Assembly (NCBI GenBank): GCA_017525025.1
Contig: JAFXUJ010000014.1
Location: forward strand, 217,024 to 281,023
Direction: 5' to 3'
DNA: 64,000 bases
From: Elusimicrobiaceae bacterium
Lineage (GTDB): Bacteria; Elusimicrobiota; Elusimicrobia; Elusimicrobiales; Elusimicrobiaceae
Shown here: positions 26,859 to 35,960 of the stretch, piece after piece
How the letters are laid out: the number at the start of each line of letters is the position of its first letter
Numbering within the stretch: position 1 is the stretch's first letter
Notes under the pieces: model-generated
Seen by the model: only the letters and a program-made list of their open reading frames with translations
What the model was told of the DNA's origin: nothing
Database searches by the model: none
Position numbers and translations under genes: made by a program

Positions 26859-27359
26859 TTATCGGCGCACCACCATGGGGGATTCTTCCCGTAAAGCAAA
26901 GCGGGCTAATCCAAACACAAACGGAGCAAATAATCCATCTATTATTGCTCCCCCCAACAAGCTCAAAACTCCGGGCCATTGGGAAGAAGAAGTAAACCAA
27001 ATGAGCAAAATGCTATTTATAATACCCACTATCAACGTGCATAGAAAAACCGTTACCATTTGCGGTAAATACCGTTCAAAATCAATACGTTCGCGCAAGG
27101 CATAGATAATGCATGCAATGACCGTAAACGAAAAAGCATTGTTACCAAACAGTTTTGTGCCGAAGAAATCCAGAAATAAACCGCATAAGAAAACAAGCGG
27201 ATATCCTGCCTCTAACGGGAGCACCGTACAAAACGCAATGGCAAAAACGAGCATCATGTTTACGCTCATGCCGTAAAACGAGAAGAGAGTGGCTAACCCC
27301 CAATGGCATACCGTAGCAAAGATGAATAAGAATACCAGTTTAAATGCTTTGTATAACAT
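26859..27359 (-). CDS. mreD: Rod-shape-determining protein MreD
   Basis: 166 residues, nearly all membrane helices (five to six), with little recognisable sequence beyond family pattern. Identification rests on size, hydrophobic profile and position between mreC and mrdA. Starts right after the mreC stop (TAAGATG). Confidence 0.88.
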   Translation of the reverse strand: MLYKAFKLVFLFIFATVCHWGLATLFSFYGMSVNMMLVFAIAFCTVLPLEAGYPLVFLCGLFLDFFGTKLFGNNAFSFTVIACIIYALRERIDFERYLPQMVTVFLCTLIVGIINSILLIWFTSSSQWPGVLSLLGGAIIDGLFAPFVFGLARFALREESPMVVRR

Positions 27360-27360
27360 C

Positions 27361-28227
27361 TTATCTGCTCCCTTTTCTCAACGAAGAAATAACAAATAAC
27401 TCTTTTACCGCGGCCGAACGAACCAACGGAACCACCTCTACCGTTTGGGCCGTTTGAAAGCTGGAATCTTCCCGCACGTTACGCACATAGCCCACCAAAA
27501 TACCCGCCGGGAAAAGCGTGCTGTTAGCGGAGGTGTAAACCTTATCTCCCCGTTGTACTTGTGCTTGTAAGGGGATATATTTAATACGCACCGGATGAAC
27601 ACCTCCCCCCACCAAAAGCCCTTCTTCTTGGCCGTGCTCCAGCGTAACCGCCACGGAAAAATCTTCATCTTGTACCAGTAAAACTTTGGAAGTTTTTTCC
27701 GCTACTTCCACCACAATACCGGCCAGGCCTTCTTTACCATCTTCTACGGAGAGCACGGCACTGCGTTCTTCAATGCCGTCTGCCGATCCCTTATCAATAA
27801 TAATTGTGTTCCATTGGCTGGGTTCCCGGTAGGCTACCTTAGCCCATATGCCCTTCCACGGTTTAGCCGGTTTTAATTGTAAAATTTGAGTTAACCGTTC
27901 ATTTTCCCGAATGACGGTTTCCGCCTGTGTAACCAACATATGGTTCATTTCAAGCTCTTGTTGCAGGGCAAGATTTTGCTGGTGCGTTTCTAATAATTCG
28001 CGGACCGTTTGGTGTACCCCTTTGGCATATTTAACAGCCCCGTGGGCTACACGCACTTGCGGAATAAACACGTAAGAAAGCAATGCTTTTACAGACGAGA
28101 CAACGCCCCCTAAGGGCAAAATCATGAGTAGAAAAGAGAGCGCCAAAAAAATGGTGGGGAATAAAAAACTACTCTTAATACTGATAGGACGTCTCTTTTG
28201 CGGTATTTTCTTTTTAATAACAATCAT
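27361..28227 (-). CDS. mreC: Rod-shape-determining protein MreC
   Basis: 288 residues: basic cytoplasmic N-terminus, one membrane helix (about residues 20-40), a coiled coil (about 70-115, LLETHQQNLALQQELEMN), then two beta-barrel domains with VIIDKGSADGI-like and LVQDEDFSVAV segments. MreC is the periplasmic scaffold of the elongasome. The ATG at 28227 has a GGAAAG site; a longer frame to 28272 would enter the upstream terminator. Confidence 0.93.
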   Translation of the reverse strand: MIVIKKKIPQKRRPISIKSSFLFPTIFLALSFLLMILPLGGVVSSVKALLSYVFIPQVRVAHGAVKYAKGVHQTVRELLETHQQNLALQQELEMNHMLVTQAETVIRENERLTQILQLKPAKPWKGIWAKVAYREPSQWNTIIIDKGSADGIEERSAVLSVEDGKEGLAGIVVEVAEKTSKVLLVQDEDFSVAVTLEHGQEEGLLVGGGVHPVRIKYIPLQAQVQRGDKVYTSANSTLFPAGILVGYVRNVREDSSFQTAQTVEVVPLVRSAAVKELFVISSLRKGSR

Positions 28228-28272
28228 ATTCTTTCCAAACCATAAAAATCGTTGGTAGCGGCTTTTTAACAA

Positions 28273-28309
28273 AAAGCGGACACGGCCTACAACAGGCTGT
28301 GTCCGCTTT
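28273..28309 (-). terminator. Strong intrinsic terminator between mreB and mreC
   Basis: Stem AAAGCGGACAC / GTGTCCGCTTT extended by an inner GGCCT / AGGCT, followed on the minus strand by TTTTTGTT. It separates mreB (end of the ribosomal operon) from the mreC cluster. Confidence 0.85.
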
Positions 28310-28330
28310 AAATTTCAGTCAACAGGCAAA

Positions 28331-29359
28331 TTAAAAAGATTTTCGGTGAGAACCTTTTTCGTTTAGTTGTTCCAAAAACTTGCCCGTCCCCAGCGCCACA
28401 CAGCTAAGCGGATCGGCCGCCCGGTGAACTGGGATATCTGTTTCTTTGCGGATCAGTTCCGTAATACCTTTCAGGAGGCTGCCACCGCCAGCCACAACAA
28501 GCCCTCTGTCCACTAGGTCAGCGGCCAATTCCGGCGGGGTTTCTTCCAACGTGCTCTTGATAACATCTAATATCAAGCGCACCGGTTCCATTAAAGCTTG
28601 GCGGATTTCTTCCGAGGTTACCGTAAGCGTACGCGGTAAGCCCTGGGTTTGGTCTCGCCCTTTTACTTCCATGGATTTTTCTTCTTTCAAAGGATAAACA
28701 GAACCTAAATTTATTTTCACTTCTTCGGCAGTCGTTTCTCCGACAATCAAATTATATTTTTTGCGGAAATACTGCACGATACAATCGGTAAGTTCGTCTC
28801 CGGCAACGTCAATGGATTTGGCTACCACCATGCCGCCCAACGAAATAACAGCTACTTCCGTTGTACCGCCACCAATATCTACAATCATACTGGCATGCGG
28901 CTCGGCAATTGGCAAATCAGCACCCATAGCCGAGGCCATAGGCTCTTCAATCAAATACACTTTGCGCGCGCCGGCATGATAGGCGGCGTCTTGCACGGCC
29001 CGCCGTTCCACACCGGTAATATCCGAAGGAATTCCGATTACAATACGAGGACGTAATAAACTGCTACGGCTGTGTACTTTGCGGATGAAGTAGCGAATCA
29101 TTTCTTGCGTTACTTCAAAATCCGCAATGACACCGTTTTTCATCGGGCGTACGGCTACGATGTTGGCAGGTGTGCGGCCTAACATTTGCTTGGCCTTGGT
29201 ACCTACGGCTTTCACTTCACCGGTATCTCTTTCTACCGCAACTACGGATGGTTCGCGCAGCACAATGCCTTTATCTTTGACGTAAATCAAACAGTTGGCA
29301 GTACCCAAATCCATCCCCAGATCTGCTGAAAAGAGCCCTCCAAGATAGTCTATTACCAT
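28331..29359 (-). CDS. mreB: Rod-shape-determining actin MreB
   Basis: 342 residues of the bacterial actin fold: phosphate-1 loop [12 protein letters not shown], phosphate-2 [15 protein letters not shown], adenosine motif [12 protein letters not shown]. MreB filaments organise the elongation machinery. It begins only 15 bases after rplQ with an AGAGGCG site and no visible promoter of its own, so it is probably the last gene of the ribosomal super-operon. Confidence 0.97.
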   Translation of the reverse strand: MVIDYLGGLFSADLGMDLGTANCLIYVKDKGIVLREPSVVAVERDTGEVKAVGTKAKQMLGRTPANIVAVRPMKNGVIADFEVTQEMIRYFIRKVHSRSSLLRPRIVIGIPSDITGVERRAVQDAAYHAGARKVYLIEEPMASAMGADLPIAEPHASMIVDIGGGTTEVAVISLGGMVVAKSIDVAGDELTDCIVQYFRKKYNLIVGETTAEEVKINLGSVYPLKEEKSMEVKGRDQTQGLPRTLTVTSEEIRQALMEPVRLILDVIKSTLEETPPELAADLVDRGLVVAGGGSLLKGITELIRKETDIPVHRAADPLSCVALGTGKFLEQLNEKGSHRKSF

Positions 29360-29374
29360 CTTTCGCCTCTTATT

Positions 29375-29719
29375 TTAGTCTACGAGTTTCACAATCGCAA
29401 CTTCTGCGTTGTCCCCTTGGCGAAGTCCCGCACGATAAATACGGCAGAATCCACCGGGGCGGTTGGCATAACGGGCAGCCAATACTTCAAATAATTTTTT
29501 GCAAGCCGCTGCATCTTTGATTGTATCCTTGGCCGCACGTTCGTTTTTGGCTTTGGCCAGGGTAATCAAACCTTCCACCACGCGACGCACTTCTTTGGCT
29601 TTTTGCAAGGTCGTCTTGACTTCTTCGTGCAAGATGATGCTGGTAGCCATATTGGTTAACATCGCTTTGCGGTGGGACGCAGTTTTACCTAGTTTTCTGT
29701 ATCCGGTATTCTTAATCAT
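29375..29719 (-). CDS. rplQ: 50S ribosomal protein L17
   Basis: 114 residues; MIKNTGYRKLGKTASHRKAML is a variant of the conserved MRHxxxxxKLGRxxxHRxAL start. Lies in the exit-tunnel region of the large subunit. Follows rpoA in the usual alpha-operon order with a GGAG site. Confidence 0.96.
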   Translation of the reverse strand: MIKNTGYRKLGKTASHRKAMLTNMATSIILHEEVKTTLQKAKEVRRVVEGLITLAKAKNERAAKDTIKDAAACKKLFEVLAARYANRPGGFCRIYRAGLRQGDNAEVAIVKLVD

Positions 29720-29734
29720 ACTAAAAATTACTCC

Positions 29735-30733
29735 TTAAATTTTCATGCCAAGAGACAATTTCATCTCGGCAAGTCTTTCCTTAATTTCATCCATGGATTT
29801 TGCCCCGAAATTCTTGATCATTTTCAAGTCATCTTCGGACATTTTTACCAAGTCACGTACGGTGTTAATGTTTTCCGATTTGAGGCAATTGATGGAGCGG
29901 GAAGATAATTCAATAAACTCAATAGACTGGCTGAGCAGTTCTTCTTGCTTTGAGTTTGCGGCGTTAGCATTAGCGGCCGGGTTGGCAACCACGGGCTCTT
30001 CCACAACTTCGTCGCTGGTAGTCGCTACGCAACCTTCTTCCCCTTCAATCGTAAAGATATGAAGTGAGCCGGAGAGTAAAACCGCCGCACGGTGCAAGGC
30101 CCGGGCCGGAGCCAAGGTTCCATCCGTGGTGATTTCCAAAATCAAGCGGTCATAGTCCGTTTTCTGCCCGACGCGGGCCGGTTCCACATCATAGTGCACT
30201 TTTACGATCGGAGAATATAAGGCATCTACCGGAATAAATCCGGCCGGGCGTTGCACTTTGGCAGATTCTTCCGCCGCAACGTAGCCTTTTCCGCGCGTAA
30301 CTTCAATTTCCATATCTACTTGTCCGCCAACTTCCAACGTAGCTAACACGAGATCTTTATTGATAATTTCTACGCCATCTACTTCTTCAATATCCGCGGC
30401 GGTAACAACACCGGGTTTAGAAGCATGTAAGTGCAAATATTCGCGGGTTTTGCCTTCCATTTTTACACGTAAGTGTTTGAAGTTAAGCAGTATGTTGATA
30501 ACGTCTTCCCGTACGTTCGGAATCGTGCTAAACTCATGCACGGCCCCGGCAATGCGCACGGCACTGACGGCAGCTCCTTCCATACCGGAAAGCAAAATCC
30601 GGCGCAAGGAATTTCCTACCGTGTGTCCATAGCCGCTTTCATACGGTTCAGCAATGAACTTCCCGTAAAAATCGGAAGCAGTTTTTTCTTCTAACTGAAT
30701 CTTTTGAGGAAGAACTAATTGATTCAAAGCCAT
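29735..30733 (-). CDS. rpoA: RNA polymerase alpha subunit
   Basis: 332 residues. The N-terminal assembly domain contains GYGHTVGNSLRRILLSGMEG, and the C-terminal domain (about 265-330) has ELSSRSINCLK and IKNFGAKSMDEI for UP-element and activator contacts. The linker is alanine- and asparagine-rich (NPAANANAAN). GGAGG ribosome-binding site; alpha operon order rpsM-rpsK-rpsD-rpoA-rplQ is kept. Confidence 0.98.
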   Translation of the reverse strand: MALNQLVLPQKIQLEEKTASDFYGKFIAEPYESGYGHTVGNSLRRILLSGMEGAAVSAVRIAGAVHEFSTIPNVREDVINILLNFKHLRVKMEGKTREYLHLHASKPGVVTAADIEEVDGVEIINKDLVLATLEVGGQVDMEIEVTRGKGYVAAEESAKVQRPAGFIPVDALYSPIVKVHYDVEPARVGQKTDYDRLILEITTDGTLAPARALHRAAVLLSGSLHIFTIEGEEGCVATTSDEVVEEPVVANPAANANAANSKQEELLSQSIEFIELSSRSINCLKSENINTVRDLVKMSEDDLKMIKNFGAKSMDEIKERLAEMKLSLGMKI

Positions 30734-30750
30734 TATAAGCCTCCAAACTA

Positions 30751-31380
30751 TTATTTAGAATAGTACTCAACAATAAGCTGCTCATTGACAGGGTAGGACA
30801 TTTCCGCTCTGTCGGGCCATCTTAACAATTTACCGGTCATTTTTTCGCTATCGTATTCCAAAAAGCTCGGACGTTGATTGCGTTTTTCGGCTTCGGTTAA
30901 GCCTTGCTTGACCATTACGTTTTCCGCTAAGGATTTATCCAAGGTTACTTTATCACCTAAGCGTAATTGATAAGAAGGAACATTCACCGCTTTGCCGTTG
31001 ACCGTTACATATCCGTGCAACACAATTTGGCGGGCCGCTTTCAAAGATACCGCAAAGCCTAAGCGGCGTACGATATTATCCAAGCGGGTTTCCAATTTGC
31101 GAAGGAAATTTTCACCGGTTTGACCTTCCGCTTTAGCGGCTGCGTCAAACATATTGCGGAACGGAATTTCCGACATGCCCGATTGCAATTTAGCTTTTTG
31201 TTTTTCTTGCAAGCGGATACCGTATTCCGATACTTTGGCTTTGCGCACTTTTCCACCACGTTTCGTAGCAGCAGCCAACTTATCCATCACACAGTTGGTG
31301 TAGCACTTCGTTCCTTTTAAGAAAAGTTTGCAATCTAATTTTCTGCATTTTTTGCAGCTGGGTCCTGTATATCTAGACAT
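30751..31380 (-). CDS. rpsD: 30S ribosomal protein S4
   Basis: 209 residues starting MSRYTGPSCKKCRK, with four N-terminal cysteines (C-x2-C-x4-C-x6-C) forming a zinc-type finger, then the S4 RNA-binding domain LETRLDNIVRRLGF. The ATG at 31380 follows AGGAGAG; the frame extends upstream only into rpsK. S4 nucleates 30S assembly. Confidence 0.97.
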   Translation of the reverse strand: MSRYTGPSCKKCRKLDCKLFLKGTKCYTNCVMDKLAAATKRGGKVRKAKVSEYGIRLQEKQKAKLQSGMSEIPFRNMFDAAAKAEGQTGENFLRKLETRLDNIVRRLGFAVSLKAARQIVLHGYVTVNGKAVNVPSYQLRLGDKVTLDKSLAENVMVKQGLTEAEKRNQRPSFLEYDSEKMTGKLLRWPDRAEMSYPVNEQLIVEYYSK

Positions 31381-31385
31381 AAAAA

Positions 31386-31808
31386 TTATACTCTCCTGGC
31401 TTTGGGCGGTCTGCATCCGTTATGCGGGATGGGGGTGATGTCTTTAATGGAAGACACGGTAAGTCCGGCTTGTTGGACGGCTCTAACAGCCGTTTCGCGG
31501 CCTTGACCGGGCCCGCAAACCTTAACGGCTACTTCGCGCATTCCTAAAGCGTACGCTTTTTCCGCTGCTTTATTGCTGGTAATTTGCGCCGCAAACGGAG
31601 TGCTCTTTTTGGTGCCTTTAAAGCCGTGAGAACCAGCGGTAGACCAAGCAATCGTGTTGCCTTTATCGTCAGACACGGTCACGATGGTGTTGTTGAACGA
31701 GCAGTAAATATGCACGACCCCAAACACCGGAGCTTTGGAGTTTTTCTTTTTTGCTTTCGCCGCGGGCGCTTGGGCCTGCGCGGCCGTTGTTACTTTTTCT
31801 TCTGCCAT
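31386..31808 (-). CDS. rpsK: 30S ribosomal protein S11
   Basis: 140 residues. After an alanine/lysine-rich N-terminal extension of about 25 residues comes the conserved body [19 protein letters not shown] and the C-terminal [14 protein letters not shown]11 lies on the platform of the small subunit. The extension resembles tails seen on other proteins in this operon. Confidence 0.97.
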   Translation of the reverse strand: MAEEKVTTAAQAQAPAAKAKKKNSKAPVFGVVHIYCSFNNTIVTVSDDKGNTIAWSTAGSHGFKGTKKSTPFAAQITSNKAAEKAYALGMREVAVKVCGPGQGRETAVRAVQQAGLTVSSIKDITPIPHNGCRPPKARRV

Positions 31809-31827
31809 ATTAAATTCCTTCTAAAAG

Positions 31828-32202
31828 TTATTTGGTTTTGGAACCCACGGTTTTTCTTCTACCGCGGCGGGTTCGGCTGTTGGTTTTAGTGCGTTGGCCG
31901 CGTACCGGCAAATTGCGGCGGTGACGTTGACCACGATAAGAACCGATTTCAATCGCGCGGTGAATATTCTGTGCAACTTCGCGGCGCAATTCCCCTTCCA
32001 CTTTGTATTCTTTTTGCAAAATGGTGTTGAGCAAACCGGCTTGTTGTTCGGTCAAATCTTTTACGCGGGTAGCGGGGTCAATTTGGCCTTCCAATTTAGC
32101 AAGCACTTCTTTGGCGTTTTTCTTGCCGATGCCGTAGATGTATTCCAAGGCGACATCAATTCTTTTGTTTTTCGGTAAATCAATACCTGCGACTCTAGCC
32201 AT
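31828..32202 (-). CDS. rpsM: 30S ribosomal protein S13
   Basis: 124 residues, starting [21 protein letters not shown] and ending in the basic tail [17 protein letters not shown]13 contacts the P-site tRNA and the L5 bridge. AGGAG site 12 bases upstream of the ATG. Confidence 0.97.
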   Translation of the reverse strand: MARVAGIDLPKNKRIDVALEYIYGIGKKNAKEVLAKLEGQIDPATRVKDLTEQQAGLLNTILQKEYKVEGELRREVAQNIHRAIEIGSYRGQRHRRNLPVRGQRTKTNSRTRRGRRKTVGSKTK

Positions 32203-32224
32203 ATTCTTCTAAAACTCCTATAAA

Positions 32225-32338
32225 TTAACCTTGGCGTTGTTTGTGTTTTGCTACTTCGCAAACCACACGGACTACGCCGTTGCGTTTAATGATTTTGCAT
32301 TTCTGGCATATCTTTTTTACACTGGCTCTAACTTTCAT
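32225..32338 (-). CDS. rpmJ: 50S ribosomal protein L36
   Basis: 37 residues translated from 32338 to the TAA at 32225-32227: [14 protein letters not shown], then [13 protein letters not shown], ending KHKQRQG. The C-x2-C...C-x4-H pattern is the zinc-binding form of L36. It directly follows infA (stop at 32339) and precedes rpsM, the usual order. Confidence 0.95.
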   Translation of the reverse strand: MKVRASVKKICQKCKIIKRNGVVRVVCEVAKHKQRQG

Positions 32339-32551
32339 TTATTTCTCCCTATAAGTTATTCTGCCGCGTGTTAAATCATACGGAGATAACTCCAACTTAA
32401 CACTGTCTCCCGGAAGAATTCTTATATGATGAACTCTCATCTTACCGGATATATGCCCCAGAATTACTTTACCGCCTGCAATTTCAATTTTAAACATTGC
32501 GTTAGGTAACGCTTCCAGGACTTTACCCTCAACTTCTATTTTGTCACTCAT
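32339..32551 (-). CDS. infA: Translation initiation factor IF-1
   Basis: 70 residues of OB fold: [21 protein letters not shown] and [13 protein letters not shown] are diagnostic. IF-1 occupies the A site during initiation. CGGAG ribosome-binding site. One base separates its stop from the rpmJ ATG. Confidence 0.97.
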   Translation of the reverse strand: MSDKIEVEGKVLEALPNAMFKIEIAGGKVILGHISGKMRVHHIRILPGDSVKLELSPYDLTRGRITYREK

Positions 32552-32595
32552 ACAACTCCGAGTTCGGATTAAATCACCAGAACAAACAACCTGCT

Positions 32596-32616
32596 GCGTT
32601 TTTACCTACAAAACGC
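32596..32616 (-). other. Hairpin in the map-infA gap
   Basis: GCGTTTT / AAAACGC with a seven-base loop in the 74-base gap between map and infA. Transcribed with the operon; possibly a processing or stability element. Confidence 0.4.
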
Positions 32617-32625
32617 GCTTGGTTG

Positions 32626-33378
32626 CTATTCAAAGGCAGTTAAAATTTCACTGCCGTTAGCGGTAACAGCTACGGTATGTTCAAAGTGAGCGGCATAACT
32701 GCCGTCTAACGTAACAACCGTCCAACCGTCATCCAACTCCCTGACTTTATAACTTCCCGCAGTAAGCATGGGTTCTATCGCCAAGGTCATTCCGGCTTCC
32801 AGCACCGGACCTGTACCCGGCTTGCCAAAATTGGGAATACTTGGTTCTTCGTGCATATTGCGGCCGATTCCATGCCCGCAATAATCACGCACAACACCCA
32901 TGTTGTGTTGCATGGCAAATGTTTCCACCGCGTGCTGCGCGTCTCCCAGACGGCGGCCCGGCTTGATTTGCCCGATGGCTTTATATAACGATTTTTTCGT
33001 TACATCCATCAATTTTTGGGCTTCCTCGGAAACATTTCCCACACCGAGGGTGACCGCGGCATCCGAACAGAAACCGTCAAGGCGGGCTCCTGTATCGATA
33101 CTGATGATATCACCACTCTTTAATATTCTATCTTTTTTTGGGATTCCGTGCACGACTTCTTCATTGACAGACGCGCAAATACTACCCGGAAACCCATAAT
33201 ACCCCAGAAAAAGCGGCGTCGCCCCGAAGGAGCGGATCGTTTCTTCTGCGGCTTTATCCAAATCCAGCGTAGAAACACCGGGTTTAACCAGCTCGGTCAT
33301 TAACTTCAAAACCGCAGCGGTTACTTTTCCGGCTGCACGCATACGCTGTAATTCTTGTTCGTTTTTTACTTCAATCAT
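32626..33378 (-). CDS. map: Methionine aminopeptidase, type I
   Basis: 250 residues with the pita-bread fold and metal ligands in IDTGARLDGFCSDAAVT (two Asp), YCGHGIGR (His), EPSIPNF and AIEPMLT (Glu). It removes the initiator methionine. Starts inside the adk stop as ATGA, so translation is coupled. Confidence 0.96.
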   Translation of the reverse strand: MIEVKNEQELQRMRAAGKVTAAVLKLMTELVKPGVSTLDLDKAAEETIRSFGATPLFLGYYGFPGSICASVNEEVVHGIPKKDRILKSGDIISIDTGARLDGFCSDAAVTLGVGNVSEEAQKLMDVTKKSLYKAIGQIKPGRRLGDAQHAVETFAMQHNMGVVRDYCGHGIGRNMHEEPSIPNFGKPGTGPVLEAGMTLAIEPMLTAGSYKVRELDDGWTVVTLDGSYAAHFEHTVAVTANGSEILTAFE

Positions 33379-34013
33379 TTGTTCTTCTTTAAGGATTTTT
33401 CAATATCCTCAAAAACTTTTTGCGGCTCTTGATAGCCGTTAATTTCCACATATTTTCCGCTGCTTTGATAGTAATTTTTTACCGGGAGCGTCTCCTGGCG
33501 ATATACATCAAAGCGGTGCTTGGCACGCGCGGGCGTGTCATCCGGCCGGGCGTATAATTCTCCGCCGCACACCGGGCATTTCGTTAGCGGATTTTTAACA
33601 TCTATGTGTAAGATTTCTCCGCACTTTTTGCATTGCCGGCGCGACGTAATCCGACGGACTGCTTCTTCTTGCGGTAACTCAATCATCACCACATGTGTAA
33701 TGCGGTGATGCAAGCGGTGCATCATTTCATCTAACGCTTGGGCTTGCGCTACCGTACGCGGAAAACCGTCAAAAATAATTCCTTTATCGGTAGATTTGAC
33801 GCTGTTTTCCAACATGGAAATTATCATTTCGTCCGGCACCAAATTGCCTTTATCAATAATAGCTGCAATCTGCTTGCCCAAGGGCGAGCCGGAAGCTATT
33901 TCCGCCCGGAGAACATCCCCGGTGGAAATATGGTGCAAATGAAACATCTGTTGTAACTTAACGGCTTGCGTTCCCTTTCCGGCACCGGGACAGCCCATTA
34001 AGATTATGTTCAT
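33375..34013 (-). CDS. adk: Adenylate kinase
   Basis: 212 residues. P-loop GCPGAGKGTQA, AMP-site DGFPRTVAQA, and a LID domain with four cysteines (CKKC and CPVC) forming a structural zinc site. It interconverts ATP+AMP and 2 ADP. The ATG at 34013 with a GAGAG site is preferred to a GTG two codons earlier. Between secY and adk lies an unusual structured RNA segment. Confidence 0.96.
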   Translation of the reverse strand: MNIILMGCPGAGKGTQAVKLQQMFHLHHISTGDVLRAEIASGSPLGKQIAAIIDKGNLVPDEMIISMLENSVKSTDKGIIFDGFPRTVAQAQALDEMMHRLHHRITHVVMIELPQEEAVRRITSRRQCKKCGEILHIDVKNPLTKCPVCGGELYARPDDTPARAKHRFDVYRQETLPVKNYYQSSGKYVEINGYQEPQKVFEDIEKSLKKNK

Positions 34014-34048
34014 AAACACACTCTCAAATAAACTTCTGTGTCTTATGA

Positions 34049-34134
34049 AATTTGGAGGCAGCTACTAAGCAATTCCTGCACAGTTTGCCTTCTTTAGGCA
34101 ACCTATGTCAACAACGCTGGAGCTACCCCAAATT
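34049..34134 (-). ncRNA. Rod-like structured RNA segment between secY and adk
   Basis: Read on the operon strand, AATTTGGGGTAGCT (34121-34134) pairs with AGCTGCCTCCAAATT (34049-34063) over 14 bp with one bulge and one G-U. An inner hairpin CATAG-G-TTGCCT / AGGCAA-A-CTGTG closes on a five-base loop. No T-run follows, so it is not a simple terminator, and no T-loop is present, so it is not a tRNA. Function unknown. Confidence 0.5.
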
Positions 34135-34143
34135 GTCAAAAAA

Positions 34144-35481
34144 CTATTGGCCGACGTTAAACCAACGGCCTTTAATTCTTTTGGAACCTTTCATCAACGG
34201 TTCGTAGTTACGGGCGAGCAAGTGCGCTTGCACTTGACCGACCGTATCCAGCGCCACACCAACTACGATGAGTAACGCCGTACCGCCGAAATAAAAGTCC
34301 ACGTTAAAATACGAGCGGAAAAAATCAGGAAGCACCGCAATCAAACATACAAAGATGGCTCCGCAGAACGTCAAGCGGTTCATGACCCATTCAATGTAAT
34401 TTTTGGTCGGTTCACCGGGGCGAATCCCGGGGATATATCCGCCGCCCTTCTTCATGTTATCTGCCACATCGGCCGGGTTAATGGTCATGGAGTTGTAGAA
34501 ATAGCAGAAGAAGATAATCAGCGCAGAAAATAAAATCATATACCATGCGCTGCTATGGTTCATAATGCTCAGAATATTTTGCGCCCACGGAGCATCTTGG
34601 TTGAAGCTCGCAAGCGTAAGCGGCAAGGAAATTACAGATGAAGCAAAAATTACCGCAATTACACCGCTTTGATCAATCTTAAGCGGCAAATAACTGGTTT
34701 GCCCACCATATGTTTTATTGCCGATTTGGCGTTTGGCATATTGCACCGGGATTTGGCGTTGGGCCGTTTCCAACCACACCACCAAGGCGGTAATAATGGC
34801 CGCCGCCAACACAATCATCAGCATCATGAAAAAATCCATTTCTCCGGTAGATACACGTTCTTTAAGCTCCCATACAGCGCTGGGCAAACGATCCACGATA
34901 CCCGCAAAAATGATGAGCGAAATACCGTTCCCTACGCCCTTTTCCGTAATTTGCTCCCCTAACCACATCACAAACATCGTTCCGGCCGCTAAGGTCAAAA
35001 CCGTGACAATGAAGAACATTACAGACGGGTTAACTACCGCCGAAACGCCGCCGGCTCCCTCTACGCGGGAGATGGCAAACGTCATCATAGAGCCCTGCAA
35101 TACAGCTAAAAACAGTGCAAAAATACGGGTAATCTGGTTTTCTTTTCTTCTGCCGGATTCCCCTTCTTTGTGCATGCGATCTAATGCCGGGAAAATGTGA
35201 GCCCCGCGCACTAACCCCATGATGATGGAGGCGTTAATATACGGCATGATACCCAGTGCCAAAATGGAAAAACGCCCCAAGGCCCCGCCCGAAAAGATAT
35301 TCATAAAACCAAGAATACCGTTTTGGTGGGCTTGAAACAGTTGTTTCAGCACTTCCGTGTTGATACCGGGTATTGGGATGGCGGCTGCCACCCGGAAAAC
35401 TGCGAGCGCGCCGAACACAAAAAGAAGTCTCTTTCTGAGTTCGGCAGCGTTCAAGATATTCGTAATTGCATTGTTAGCCAT
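34144..35481 (-). CDS. secY: Protein translocase subunit SecY
   Basis: 445 residues, ten membrane helices, with AAIPIPGIN near residue 35, the plug-region FSGGALGRFSILALGIMPYI and the C-terminal GTALLIVVGVALDT. SecY is the channel of the Sec translocon. The start overlaps the rplO stop (TAATG). Confidence 0.97.
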   Translation of the reverse strand: MANNAITNILNAAELRKRLLFVFGALAVFRVAAAIPIPGINTEVLKQLFQAHQNGILGFMNIFSGGALGRFSILALGIMPYINASIIMGLVRGAHIFPALDRMHKEGESGRRKENQITRIFALFLAVLQGSMMTFAISRVEGAGGVSAVVNPSVMFFIVTVLTLAAGTMFVMWLGEQITEKGVGNGISLIIFAGIVDRLPSAVWELKERVSTGEMDFFMMLMIVLAAAIITALVVWLETAQRQIPVQYAKRQIGNKTYGGQTSYLPLKIDQSGVIAVIFASSVISLPLTLASFNQDAPWAQNILSIMNHSSAWYMILFSALIIFFCYFYNSMTINPADVADNMKKGGGYIPGIRPGEPTKNYIEWVMNRLTFCGAIFVCLIAVLPDFFRSYFNVDFYFGGTALLIVVGVALDTVGQVQAHLLARNYEPLMKGSKRIKGRWFNVGQ

Positions 35482-35942
35482 TAGTTGGCCTTCTGTTTAA
35501 GTACAGTTACGGTACCGCCGGCTTTTTCAATAGCTGCTTTGGCAGTAGCTGAAAAGCCGTGGGCAGACACTTTCAAGGCTTTGGTCAAGGTGCCGTTAGC
35601 CAAAACTTTGACGCGGGTAACATCATGAATGATACCGGCTTTTTTCAAAGCTTCGGGGGTAACTTCCGTTCCGGCCGCAAAAACTTTTTCCAACGAGCCA
35701 ACGTTTACATAATCGTAGCGTTTAGCAAAATCTTTGTTGGAAAAACCGCTTTTAGGCGTATGACGAATAAGCGGCATTTGTCCGCCTTCTTTGCTTTCTT
35801 TGCGGGTGTTACCGGAGCGCGAGGTTTGGCCTTTCATGCCTTTGGTGCAGTAGTTGCCCAAACCGGAGCCCGGCCCAATACCTAAGCGTCTTCTTTCTTT
35901 TCTGGACCCATGTTTCGGGAAAAGTGTATTCAAATTTACCAT
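35481..35942 (-). CDS. rplO: 50S ribosomal protein L15
   Basis: 153 residues starting VNLNTLFPKHGSRKERRRLG, with the glycine-rich GPGSGLGNYCTKGMKGQ loop. The ATG at 35942 has a GGGAGGAGAG site. It follows rpsE directly; rpmD (L30), normally between them, is missing. Confidence 0.96.
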   Translation of the reverse strand: MVNLNTLFPKHGSRKERRRLGIGPGSGLGNYCTKGMKGQTSRSGNTRKESKEGGQMPLIRHTPKSGFSNKDFAKRYDYVNVGSLEKVFAAGTEVTPEALKKAGIIHDVTRVKVLANGTLTKALKVSAHGFSATAKAAIEKAGGTVTVLKQKAN

Positions 35943-35960
35943 AATTCTCTCTCCTCCCAA

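Noticed and set aside
28273..28309. Riboswitch before mreC
   Set aside because: The element is a simple hairpin with a T-run directly after mreB, best explained as its terminator.
34049..34134. tRNA or SRP RNA between secY and adk
   Set aside because: Acceptor-like pairing exists but there is no TTCGA-type T-loop, no anticodon arm, and no GGAA tetraloop with the conserved SRP internal loops.
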